From Thermovibrio ammonificans HB-1 (GTDB lineage: Bacteria > Aquificota > Aquificia > Desulfurobacteriales > Desulfurobacteriaceae), in the NCBI RefSeq assembly GCF_000185805.1, contig NC_014926.1:155001-219000 (forward strand): a stretch of DNA of 64,000 bases. Reading direction: 5' to 3'. The stretch's first letter is position 1, and each line of letters starts with the position of its first letter. The translations under genes and the position numbers were made by a program. This document shows, one piece after another, positions 8,032 through 15,883 of this stretch. The notes under the pieces are model-generated. The model did no database searches. It worked only from the letters and a program-made list of their open reading frames with translations, and had not been told where the DNA came from.

Positions 8032-8969
8032 AGGAGCTTATAGTTGAGCTGATAGAGAGGGAGGGCCCTTTAAGGTTCGACCGGTTCGTTGAGCTCTGCC
8101 TCTACCATCCTGAGTTTGGCTACTACACGAGAGTGAGGACGCTACCCGTTCCCGGTCAGGACTTTTTCACCGCCCCTGAGCTGACCCCCGTTTTCGGCAA
8201 GGTTCTGGCCCGCCACATCGGCGAAGTTGCCCGAAGGGAGAAGCTCCCTTTAAGGATTCTCGAGCTGGGAGGCGGTAAGGGCTTTCTCGCGAAGGACCTC
8301 CTTGAGGAGCTTCGGCCGGAGGAGTACCTGCTGCTGGAGAAGGGCCCCATGAATCTGAAGGGCGTTAAGGGTTTGACCTCCCTTGAGGAGCTTGAAGGGG
8401 GCTTTGAAGGGTTTGTTGTCTCCAACGAGTTCTTCGACGCCTTCCCCTTCAGGAGGGTTCTGCCCCGAAGGGGGCTTGAGGTGTTCATAGACGGCAAGGA
8501 GAGCAGGCTCTTTGAGACCCTTTTGCCCTTTGAGGGAGAGGCCGGTTCCCCTTGTGAAGGGTTTGAGGGAGAATATCCCCTCTTTTCTTCGTGGCGGCCT
8601 TTTTTGGAGGAGCTGGCCGGGAAGCTATCCCGCTGTTACTTCGTCACCTTCGACTACGGGGGAAGGTGCACCGAGCTCTCCGGCAGGCAGACCTTTAAGG
8701 CCTTCAGCGGCCACGCCCTTGCAGACGACTGGCTGGAGAGGCCCGGAGAGGTGGACCTTACCGCCCTTGTCGACTTTGATTACCTGAGCAAGATTCTCGG
8801 AGAGCTCGGCTTTGAGAACCTTGAGCTTTGCCCTCAGTCGGAGTTCCTGTTAAGCTGGGGAATAGAGCGGTTTGCCTCGCCGGAGCACACGGTTCAGCTC
8901 CTTACGCTCCTTGTGGATATGGGGAGGCGTTTCAAGGTTTTAACGGGGAAGTTTGAAGGGAGAGGGTAG
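8025..8969 (+). CDS. SAM-dependent methyltransferase, MidA/NDUFAF7 family
   Basis: A 314-residue protein of the COG1565 (DUF185) family. The start LYHPEFGYYT...GQDFFTAPELTPVFG is the family signature, followed by the SAM-binding ILELGGGKGFLAKD and by VVSNEFFDAFPFRR. The eukaryotic relative methylates an arginine of a respiratory complex I subunit; the bacterial substrate is not established. The GTG at 8025 overlaps the dprA stop by 7 bp. The stop codon falls in a hairpin shared with purA on the other strand. Confidence 0.88.
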   Translation: MLKELIVELIEREGPLRFDRFVELCLYHPEFGYYTRVRTLPVPGQDFFTAPELTPVFGKVLARHIGEVARREKLPLRILELGGGKGFLAKDLLEELRPEEYLLLEKGPMNLKGVKGLTSLEELEGGFEGFVVSNEFFDAFPFRRVLPRRGLEVFIDGKESRLFETLLPFEGEAGSPCEGFEGEYPLFSSWRPFLEELAGKLSRCYFVTFDYGGRCTELSGRQTFKAFSGHALADDWLERPGEVDLTALVDFDYLSKILGELGFENLELCPQSEFLLSWGIERFASPEHTVQLLTLLVDMGRRFKVLTGKFEGRG

Positions 8970-8982
8970 CCCGGGGGCTACC
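8965..8982. terminator. Shared hairpin between convergent midA-like gene and purA
   Basis: GGTAGCCC and GGGCTACC form a near-perfect stem. The TAG of the methyltransferase gene (8967-8969) is in one arm and the TAG of purA (8978-8980, minus strand) in the other. A clear T-tract is missing, so it may act as a bidirectional block or as an mRNA 3'-end stabiliser. Confidence 0.5.
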
Positions 8983-10267
8983 AGATTCTCTCCCTGATAA
9001 CGGTTTCGTCCCTTTGAGGGCCGGTGGAGATTATGGGAACGGGGATTCCGAGGTAGTCCTCTACGAACTTTATGAAGTTTTTGGCTTCCTCGGGAAGCTC
9101 GTTGAAGCTCTTTACGTTTGTGGTTTTCTGCTTCCAGCCGGGGAGGGTTTCGTAAACGGGTTTCACCTGCTCCAGCTCCCTGGCCGTTGAGGGGAACCTG
9201 TCTATAAGCTGGCCGTTGAGCTCGTATCCTACGCACACTTTTATCTGGTCGAAGGCGTCTAAAACGTCCAGCTTGGTTATAACCAGCCCGTCCAGCTGGT
9301 TCACCTGGGCCGAGAACTTAACGGCGAACAGGTCGAGCCACCCGCAGCGGCGGGGCCTGCCGGTTGTTGAGCCGTACTCGTGCCCCCTTGCCCTCAGGAG
9401 CTCTCCGGTGTTGTCCTTAAGTTCTGTGGGGAATGGGCCTCCGCCCACCCTGGTTGTATAGGCTTTGGCTATTCCGTAAACCTTCTCTACCTTTTTGGGG
9501 CTCACTCCGGCCCCCGCCGGTATCCCCAAGGCGGAGGAGTTTGAAGAGGTTACAAAGGGGTAGGTGCCTACGTCTATGTCCAGCAGCGTTGCCTGTGCCC
9601 CTTCAAAGAGAACCCTCTCCTGGGCGTCTATGGCCCTGTTCAGCAGGGAGACGGTGTCGCAGACGAAGTCTGCAACTTTTTCGTATATCCTCATTGTGTG
9701 GCTGTAGATTTCGTCGAAGTTGAAGGAGACCGGGTAGTTGTAAACATGTTTCAGGGTGAGCTCTTTCTCCCTTATGTTCCAGCGGAGCTTCTCCTTGAAG
9801 CTCTCTTCGTCTTTTAGGTCTGCGATTCTTATCCCGACCCTTCCGGCCTTGTCCCTGTAGGCCGGGCCTATACCCTTTAGGGTTGTGCCTATGGAGCCGT
9901 CTCCCTTCAGCTTCTCGCTTGCTGCATCCAGCGCCTTGTGGTAGGGGAATATTACGTGGGCCCTTTCGCTTACAAAGAGCCTCCCTTCGGGGCTTTTCCC
10001 CACCCTCTTTATGAACTCAACTTCGTTCCACAGACCTTCAAGGTCTATGACCATTCCGTTGCCGAGGACGCACTTCTTCCCGTCGTGCAGGATTCCCGAC
10101 GGAAGCAGGTGGAGAACGTACTTCACGCCGTTTACAACAACGGTGTGGCCCGCGTTGTTCCCCCCCTGGTACCTTACTATGTAGTCTGCCCCTTCCGAGA
10201 GGATGTCGACTATCTTCCCTTTTCCCTCGTCACCCCACTGGGTTCCGACAATGGCGAGTGTGGACAT
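8978..10267 (-). CDS. purA: Adenylosuccinate synthetase
   Basis: PurA joins IMP and aspartate with GTP, the first committed step to AMP. It has the N-terminal GTQWGDEGKGKIVDIL, the VRYQGGNNAGHTV segment, the GTTLKGIGPAYRDKAGR loop and the C-terminal VGGGPFPTE and RRCGWLD segments. The length of 429 residues is typical. The ATG at 10267 has AGGGAGG upstream. It is the last gene of thrC-hisZ-purA. guaA and purE in the same window belong to the same nucleotide route. Confidence 0.98.
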   Translation of the reverse strand: MSTLAIVGTQWGDEGKGKIVDILSEGADYIVRYQGGNNAGHTVVVNGVKYVLHLLPSGILHDGKKCVLGNGMVIDLEGLWNEVEFIKRVGKSPEGRLFVSERAHVIFPYHKALDAASEKLKGDGSIGTTLKGIGPAYRDKAGRVGIRIADLKDEESFKEKLRWNIREKELTLKHVYNYPVSFNFDEIYSHTMRIYEKVADFVCDTVSLLNRAIDAQERVLFEGAQATLLDIDVGTYPFVTSSNSSALGIPAGAGVSPKKVEKVYGIAKAYTTRVGGGPFPTELKDNTGELLRARGHEYGSTTGRPRRCGWLDLFAVKFSAQVNQLDGLVITKLDVLDAFDQIKVCVGYELNGQLIDRFPSTARELEQVKPVYETLPGWKQKTTNVKSFNELPEEAKNFIKFVEDYLGIPVPIISTGPQRDETVIRERIW

Positions 10268-10311
10268 TCAAGGTCCTCCCTGTAAAAGCGCTTGGCGTTT
10301 GCGACCTGTAA

Positions 10312-11571
10312 TTATAGCCTTCCGTTTAGAATCCGCTCTATCTCCTTTAAAGGCTCTCCTTTCAGGGGTTTCCACTCGTTCGGAGAGGTGTAGATGAGGT
10401 GCTTCGGCTCAGACTCCCGGTTTAGAACCACCACAAACCGGTAGCCTTTTTTGAAGGCAACCTCCACCGAGCGTTTGTAGTCTCTCTTTACTATGTCGCG
10501 GGTAACGGTGTAGCCCCGTTTCCTCAGCTCCCTTGCGAGGTGGTAGGCCAGGTGAAGCTCTTTTTTAAGGTCTATCAGGTAGAACTCCTTCTCGGCCTCT
10601 TCTTTAAAGAGGCCTTTCTTCTCCAGGAGCTCGTGGAGGGCGTCTGTGTTGAGTGCCATCCCCGTTGCAGAAAGAGGCCTGCCGAACTTCTTTAATAGGG
10701 TGTCGTACCTTCCGCCCCTGCCAAGGGGGAAGCCGTATAGGGGGTGGAGCACCTCGTAGGTTATGCCGGTGTGGTACTCCATTCCCTTTTTCTCCGACAG
10801 GTCGAAGATTACGTTCTCTGCGAAGCCGTAGCTTGTGAGGATTTTGTAGGCCTGTTGAAGTTCCTCTACGGCTCTGGTGCTCTTTTCGTTTTTAAAGAGC
10901 TTCAGCGCCCTCTCTAAAACCTCCTCTCCGCCGTAGAGCTCAAGCAGGGCGAGGAGCTTACTCCGTTTCCCATCTTCCAGCCGCTCGCTGAACAGTAGCA
11001 GTCGGGAGTAGTCTTTGTGGCTCAGAATCTCTAAAACTTCGTCCCTCTCTTCTCCCTCCAGTCCGAGCTCCTCCAGCGCTCCCTCCAGGAAGGAGGCGTG
11101 TCCTACGTCTATCTGGAAGGAGCGGAGTCCGAGCTCCTTGAGGACGTTTACGACAACCGCTACAACCTCTGCATCCGCCTCAACTTCCGGCACTCCTATG
11201 AGCTCAAACCCCAGCTGACCCACTTCCCTGTCGCCGTCTTTGTCCCTGAACACTTTGCCCTGGTAGAAGAACCTGAAGGGGGGCTCGTCGTCTTTGAACG
11301 ACGAGGCCACAACCCTTGCCACCTGCGGCGTAAAGTCGGGCCTTACCGCCATAAGCCGGCCGGTGAAGCGGTCTACCAGCTTAAACGAGAGCTCCTCAAG
11401 TGTGGGCTCCACGGCCTTAAAGGTCTCGAGGAACTCAACTGTTGGCAGAACCAGGGGTTCGTAGCCCCAGCTTTTTAGAACCCTTTTTGCCTTCTCTACT
11501 ATCTGTTCCCGCCTTGCCGCCTCTTCCGGCAGTAGCGTTTTAAAACCTTTGGGGATTTCGGTCAGTTTCAT
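10312..11571 (-). CDS. hisZ: ATP phosphoribosyltransferase regulatory subunit HisZ
   Basis: A 419-residue class II aminoacyl-tRNA synthetase-like protein that resembles HisS but lacks parts of the histidyl-tRNA synthetase active site. The start GFKTLLPEEAARRE, the LVDRFTGRLMAVRPDFTPQVARV segment, the FRFFYQGKVFRD segment and LGRGGRYDTLL fit HisZ. In organisms with the short HisG, HisZ activates the first step of histidine synthesis, so a short hisG should exist elsewhere. The C-terminal about 120 residues resemble an anticodon-binding-like domain. It lies 2 bp after thrC and before purA. Confidence 0.88.
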   Translation of the reverse strand: MKLTEIPKGFKTLLPEEAARREQIVEKAKRVLKSWGYEPLVLPTVEFLETFKAVEPTLEELSFKLVDRFTGRLMAVRPDFTPQVARVVASSFKDDEPPFRFFYQGKVFRDKDGDREVGQLGFELIGVPEVEADAEVVAVVVNVLKELGLRSFQIDVGHASFLEGALEELGLEGEERDEVLEILSHKDYSRLLLFSERLEDGKRSKLLALLELYGGEEVLERALKLFKNEKSTRAVEELQQAYKILTSYGFAENVIFDLSEKKGMEYHTGITYEVLHPLYGFPLGRGGRYDTLLKKFGRPLSATGMALNTDALHELLEKKGLFKEEAEKEFYLIDLKKELHLAYHLARELRKRGYTVTRDIVKRDYKRSVEVAFKKGYRFVVVLNRESEPKHLIYTSPNEWKPLKGEPLKEIERILNGRL

Positions 11572-11573
11572 CT

Positions 11574-12635
11574 TTAAAACCCTAAAGCTTTAACGATTTC
11601 TTCTTTATCTGCAGGCAGGGTTATCGGTTTAACCCCCATGGAGATTGCGGTGTCCGGGTCTTTGAGTCCGTGGCCGGTAAGGGTGCAGACCACAACGTCT
11701 CCGGCCTTAAGGAGGCCCTTGGTACGAACGCTCTTTATAACTCCCGCAATCGATGCCGCCGATGCCGGCTCGCAGAAAATCCCTTCGGTTCTGGCAACGA
11801 GCCTGTAGGCCTCAAGGATTTCCTCGTCTGTAACCATGTCTATGAAGCCCCCCGACTCCTTCGCGGCGTTAACGGCACCCTTCCAGCTTGCCGGGTTTCC
11901 TATTCTTATGGCCGTTGCTATGGTCTCCGGGTTCTTTACCGGATGGCCCAGCACTATCGGTGCCGCCCCTGCCGCCTGCCAGCCGCACATCTTCGGCTTT
12001 GAGTCCACCTTGCCAGCCTCGAAGTACTCTTTGTAGCCCATCCAGTAGGCTGTAATGTTGCCGGCGTTGCCCACAGGTATGAAGTGGTAGTCGGGGGCCC
12101 TGCCCAGCTGCTCACATATCTCGAAGGCGGCGGTTTTCTGACCCTGAAGTCTGTAGGGGTTTATGGAGTTTACTATGGTTATCGGGTACTCGGCCCCTAT
12201 CTCCCTTACTATCTCGAGGGCGTCGTCGAAGTTCCCCTTTATCTGGACGACCTCGGCTCCGTACATAACTGCCTGGGAGAGCTTCCCCAGGGCTATCTTC
12301 CCCTCGGGAATGAGGACAACGGCTTTAAGCCCGGCCTTTGCCGCGTAGGCCGCCGCCGATGCGGAGGTGTTACCGGTGGAGGCGCAGATAACCGCCTTTG
12401 CCCCCTCCTCAACCGCCTTGGAGACGGCCATAGTCATGCCTCTGTCCTTGAAGGAGCCTGTGGGGTTAAGCCCTTCAAACTTCAGGTATAGGTTGAGTCC
12501 TGGTAGAATCTCCCTTGCGAGGTTGTCGGCCTTTATGAGGGGGGTGTTTCCCTCCAGCAGGGTGATGACGGGGGTCTTCTCGGAAACGGGTAGGAACTCC
12601 CTGAACTCTTCTATAATACCTCTCCAGGCTCTCAT
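11574..12635 (-). CDS. thrC: Threonine synthase
   Basis: A PLP enzyme converting O-phosphohomoserine to threonine. The PLP-lysine motif [50 protein letters not shown] and the C-terminal [11 protein letters not shown] are clear. At 353 residues it is the shorter, Gram-positive/thermophile form. The ATG at 12635 has CTGGAGGTG upstream. Homoserine dehydrogenase is encoded in the same window at 23709. Confidence 0.96.
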   Translation of the reverse strand: MRAWRGIIEEFREFLPVSEKTPVITLLEGNTPLIKADNLAREILPGLNLYLKFEGLNPTGSFKDRGMTMAVSKAVEEGAKAVICASTGNTSASAAAYAAKAGLKAVVLIPEGKIALGKLSQAVMYGAEVVQIKGNFDDALEIVREIGAEYPITIVNSINPYRLQGQKTAAFEICEQLGRAPDYHFIPVGNAGNITAYWMGYKEYFEAGKVDSKPKMCGWQAAGAAPIVLGHPVKNPETIATAIRIGNPASWKGAVNAAKESGGFIDMVTDEEILEAYRLVARTEGIFCEPASAASIAGVIKSVRTKGLLKAGDVVVCTLTGHGLKDPDTAISMGVKPITLPADKEEIVKALGF

Positions 12636-12673
12636 TACACCTCCAGTTAAAACGGCTAAAATTAACTTGTTGA

Positions 12674-12679
12674 ATTATA
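12674..12679 (-). promoter_or_regulatory. Predicted -10 box for thrC
   Basis: A consensus TATAAT reads on the minus strand, about 39 bases before the thrC ATG, with TTCTGT about 18 bases further upstream. It sits in the 80-bp gap between divergent thrC and dapA. Only the -10 is convincing. Confidence 0.35.
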
Positions 12680-12715
12680 GACGGTAGGACCCTCCCAACA
12701 GAAACCGGAGGTAGT

Positions 12716-13588
12716 ATGTTTGAAGGTATCTACGTTGCAATTCCCACCCCCTTTAAGGACGGGAAGGTTGACACTCAGGCCCTTAAAGACCACGTTGAGT
12801 TCCTCATAGAGCAGGGGGTAGACGGCATAGTGCCCTGCGGCACTACCGGCGAGAGCGCCACCCTCTCCTACGAGGAGCACGAAGAAGTTATAGCCCTTAC
12901 CATAGAACAGGCGGCCGGAAGGGTAAAGGTTATAGCCGGAACCGGCTCCAACTCAACGGAAGAGGCTATCAGGCTTACCAAGTTCGCTCAGGAAGTAAAG
13001 GCAGACGGAGCCCTCCTGATTACCCCATACTACAACAAGCCCAACCAGGAGGGGCTCTACAGGCACTTCAAGGCGGTTGCCGAGGCCGTTTCGATACCGA
13101 TAGTCCTTTACAACGTTCCCGGCAGAACGGGCGTTAACATGCTTCCGGAAACCGTTGCAAGGCTTTCTGAGATTGACAACATAGTGGCCATTAAGGAGGC
13201 AACCGGCAGCACCAACGTTGCAACCGAAATTCTGAACCTCACCCAAGGTGAGATAGAGGTCCTCTCGGGAGACGACCTTACCTTCTTCCCCCTCCTTGCG
13301 GTGGGGGCAGTTGGGGTGATTTCGGTTACTGCAAACGTTGTGCCCGACAGAATGGTTCAGATGCACAGGGAGTTCGTAAACGGAAGGTGGGAGAAAGCTC
13401 AGGAGCTTCACCGCCACCTTTACAACCTCTCCAAGGTGATGTTCATAGACACCAACCCGATTCCGGTGAAAACCGCCCTCTCTATGATGGGCCGAATGGA
13501 GAAGGAGTTCAGGCTTCCCCTGTGTCCCACAACCCCGGAGAAAGAAGAGGTAATCGCCCAAACCCTAAAAGAGTACGGAGTGATTTGA
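12716..13588 (+). CDS. dapA: 4-hydroxy-tetrahydrodipicolinate synthase
   Basis: DapA condenses aspartate semialdehyde with pyruvate in the lysine/diaminopimelate pathway. The N-terminal AIPTPFKDGKVD, the GTTGESATL loop, YYNKPNQEGLYRHF, the YNVPGRTGVN motif and VAIKEATG with the Schiff-base lysine are present. It has 290 residues, as usual. The ATG at 12716 follows CGGAGGTAGT. It is the first gene of dapA-globin/PsiE-dapB; the next ATG comes one base after its stop. Confidence 0.98.
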   Translation: MFEGIYVAIPTPFKDGKVDTQALKDHVEFLIEQGVDGIVPCGTTGESATLSYEEHEEVIALTIEQAAGRVKVIAGTGSNSTEEAIRLTKFAQEVKADGALLITPYYNKPNQEGLYRHFKAVAEAVSIPIVLYNVPGRTGVNMLPETVARLSEIDNIVAIKEATGSTNVATEILNLTQGEIEVLSGDDLTFFPLLAVGAVGVISVTANVVPDRMVQMHREFVNGRWEKAQELHRHLYNLSKVMFIDTNPIPVKTALSMMGRMEKEFRLPLCPTTPEKEEVIAQTLKEYGVI

Positions 13589-13589
13589 A

Positions 13590-14627
13590 ATGTCTCTCGT
13601 TTCCGGCGTAGATTACAGAGACCTTGAGAAGCTGTTCCTCTACTTCGAGATAAGGGAGAAGGACGTCCAGAACCTCAGGTTTTTGGGCAACATACTCCTT
13701 CCCTACAAGAAGGAGTTTGCAGACGCCTTCTACGACAACCTAATGAAGTTTGAGGATATAAAGGAGTACATTCCTGAGGAGAAGCTCCAGAGGCTTAAAA
13801 CCACCATTCAGGAGTGGTACGAGAAGCTCTTTTCGGGTAAGTACGACTCCGAGTACCTCCTCTATCTGCTGAGGATTGCAAAGGTTCACGTTGAGGAGGG
13901 GATTCCTCCCCACTACATCATAGTTGCCATGAACTTCGTCAGCCGTTTCTGCACGAGACGTATAGCCGAGTTCTTCGCCAAGAAGGCCCGGGAGTTCTTC
14001 GAGCACTACAGGAAGGAGCAGGACGTTGTCTGCGACCCGGCGAGGGCGGAGATACTGGAAGGTTTCGTTTTGGAAGAGGTCTTCGAGCGTATGGAGGACC
14101 TTACCCGCTCCCTGAGGAAGATACTGGCCCTTAACGAAGACGTTCTCGTTTCCTACTACGTAGATTCCGAGCTTCGCACCTTCCTTGAGGCCGGCAAAGT
14201 TGAGCGGACCGTTATCAACTTCAGCAAGAAGTTCGCAATCTTCATGGACATAGCGATTCTGCTCGGCCTGATGTTCCTTGCCCTGTTCGTTATAGCCCTT
14301 TTCGGAATAGACATTTCCCACTTCTTCCACGGCAACCTGGCCCACGGCCTCATTGCGGCAATGGGCGACCTTCTGATACTCTGGACCGTTCTCGAGCTCC
14401 TAAACAGCGAAATCAAGTTTATGCTGGGCGGAGAGCTTGCGGTTAGTGCCTTCGTTAGCGTTGCTCTGGCCGCAACCATCAGGGAGGCACTGGTTGTTTC
14501 ACTGGAGCACAATAAGCCCATAGAGTTTAAGCTCGGTATAGGGGCTCTTATCTTCATACTCGGAATAGTTTACGGAATAGTTAAGTTCTTTGAGCTGAAG
14601 CAGAGCAGGAGAAGGGGGCTTAAGTAA
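13590..14627 (+). CDS. Globin-coupled membrane protein (protoglobin-type globin plus PsiE-like domain)
   Basis: A 345-residue two-part protein. Residues about 8-190 look like a globin-coupled-sensor globin: helical, with the motif LRIAKVHVEEGIPPHYIIVAMNFV, in which His100 is the predicted proximal haem ligand. Residues about 212-335 hold four hydrophobic helices (about 214-240, 250-272, 280-302, 315-334), resembling the PsiE (phosphate-starvation-inducible E) membrane family. There is no kinase, cyclase or methyl-accepting part. It lies exactly between dapA and dapB, with its TAA overlapping the dapB ATG, so it is translated with lysine-pathway enzymes. Haem-based O2/NO sensing is inferred from the globin; the output through the membrane part is unknown. 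Confidence 0.75.
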   Translation: MSLVSGVDYRDLEKLFLYFEIREKDVQNLRFLGNILLPYKKEFADAFYDNLMKFEDIKEYIPEEKLQRLKTTIQEWYEKLFSGKYDSEYLLYLLRIAKVHVEEGIPPHYIIVAMNFVSRFCTRRIAEFFAKKAREFFEHYRKEQDVVCDPARAEILEGFVLEEVFERMEDLTRSLRKILALNEDVLVSYYVDSELRTFLEAGKVERTVINFSKKFAIFMDIAILLGLMFLALFVIALFGIDISHFFHGNLAHGLIAAMGDLLILWTVLELLNSEIKFMLGGELAVSAFVSVALAATIREALVVSLEHNKPIEFKLGIGALIFILGIVYGIVKFFELKQSRRRGLK

Positions 14628-15409
14628 TGGTTAAAGTTGCTGTTACAGGTGCAGGCGGTAGAATGGGCTCTCTTATAGCCCGTTTGGCCCTTGAAGACGA
14701 AGGGGTGAAACTTGTGGGCGTTACGGAGCGCCCCGACCACCCGCTAATGGGAGGCGAGTTTGCCCCCGGTGTGAAGTTCTACCCTTCAATCCTCCAGATG
14801 GAGGAAAAGCCCGAAGTTGTAATCGACTTTACAACACCAGAGGCCACGTTGAAGCTCTTGGAAGAGGCCAAGGAGCTCGGCACGGCCCTCGTTATAGGGA
14901 CAACCGGCTTCTCGGCCGAGCAGCTTTCAAAGGTGGAGGAGGCTTCTAAGGAGCTTCCGGTTCTCCTCTCTCCGAATATGAGCTTGGGGGTGAACCTCCT
15001 CTTTAAGCTGGTTGCCGAAGCGGCAAAAGCCCTGAAGGACAAGGGTTACGACGTTGAAATCTTCGAGATTCACCACAGGTTTAAAAAGGACGCCCCCTCG
15101 GGGACTGCTGTGAAGCTGGGCCAGATAGTTGCCCAGGCCTTCGGGAAGAGCCTTAAAGAGATGGCCGTTTACGGCAGGCAAGGTATGGTGGGCCCCAGGA
15201 AACCCGATGAGATGGGCATACTCTCTGCGAGGATGGGAGACGTTGTAGGCGACCATACCGTCTTCTTTGCGACTCTGGGAGAGAGGCTCGAGCTCACCCA
15301 CAGGGCTACCAGCAGGGAGACCTTTGCAAGGGGAGCGATTGTTGCAGCCAAGTGGATGGCCGGCAAGGGGCCGGGCCTTTACTCCATGTTCGACGTTTTA
15401 GGGTTTTAA
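14627..15409 (+). CDS. dapB: 4-hydroxy-tetrahydrodipicolinate reductase
   Basis: DapB reduces the DapA product with NAD(P)H. The Rossmann start KVAVTGAGGRMGSLIA, the VIGTTGFSAEQL segment, SPNMSLGVNLL and the catalytic IFEIHHRFKKDAPSGTA block are present. 260 residues is standard. Its ATG overlaps the stop of the globin-PsiE gene (TAATG). Confidence 0.98.
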   Translation: MVKVAVTGAGGRMGSLIARLALEDEGVKLVGVTERPDHPLMGGEFAPGVKFYPSILQMEEKPEVVIDFTTPEATLKLLEEAKELGTALVIGTTGFSAEQLSKVEEASKELPVLLSPNMSLGVNLLFKLVAEAAKALKDKGYDVEIFEIHHRFKKDAPSGTAVKLGQIVAQAFGKSLKEMAVYGRQGMVGPRKPDEMGILSARMGDVVGDHTVFFATLGERLELTHRATSRETFARGAIVAAKWMAGKGPGLYSMFDVLGF

Positions 15410-15442
15410 AGGGGGTGGACTTCTCGTGAGAGGTGGCGGAAG

Positions 15443-15859
15443 TTGAAGGAGACCTCTACTCGCCTTGTTCTCCACTTTCCGAAGGAGACGTGGGATAAGC
15501 CCGTTATCTACAAGCTCGTAAAGGATTACGACCTTATAGTGAACATACTGAGGGCGGAGATTCTGCCCAAGATGGAGGGCTCCGCCGTTGTTGAGCTAAA
15601 GGGTGACAGGAAGAAGATAGGAGAGGCGGTTAAGTTCCTGAGGAGCCTCAACATAAAGATTAAGCCCCTTGAGCTTGACATCTTCAGGGAGGATGAGAAG
15701 TGCGTTCACTGCGGGGCGTGTATTGCTCCGTGTCCCACAAACGCCTTCTACCTCGATAGGGAGACCTTCAGAGTTGAGTTTGATAAGGATAAGTGCGTAG
15801 GGTGCGGACACTGCATACCGGCCTGTCCCTTGAGGATTATCTACTCGGCCGAGTTTTAA
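15443..15859 (+). CDS. NIL domain / two-[4Fe-4S] ferredoxin
   Basis: A 138-residue protein. The first half (about 5-75) has the ferredoxin-like NIL fold pattern (TRLVLHFPKETWDKPVIYKL...NILRAEI). The second half has two CxxCxxCxxxCP motifs, CVHCGACIAPCP and CVGCGHCIPACP, for two [4Fe-4S] clusters. NIL-ferredoxins are linked to sulfur-amino-acid metabolism (homocysteine formation) in several anaerobes; that role here is inference. The start is a TTG at 15443 after AGGTGG, 33 bp behind dapB, so it is likely in the dap operon. Confidence 0.88.
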   Translation: MKETSTRLVLHFPKETWDKPVIYKLVKDYDLIVNILRAEILPKMEGSAVVELKGDRKKIGEAVKFLRSLNIKIKPLELDIFREDEKCVHCGACIAPCPTNAFYLDRETFRVEFDKDKCVGCGHCIPACPLRIIYSAEF

Positions 15860-15861
15860 AG

Positions 15862-15880
15862 GGGAGGGGAGGCCCCTCCC
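15862..15880. terminator. Hairpin between ferredoxin gene and katG
   Basis: GGGAGGGG-AGG-CCCCTCCC is a perfect 8-bp stem between two convergent genes. On the minus strand it is followed by CTTTAAAAC, on the plus strand by no T-run, so it fits best as the katG terminator and possibly acts both ways. Confidence 0.6.
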
Positions 15881-15883
15881 GAG

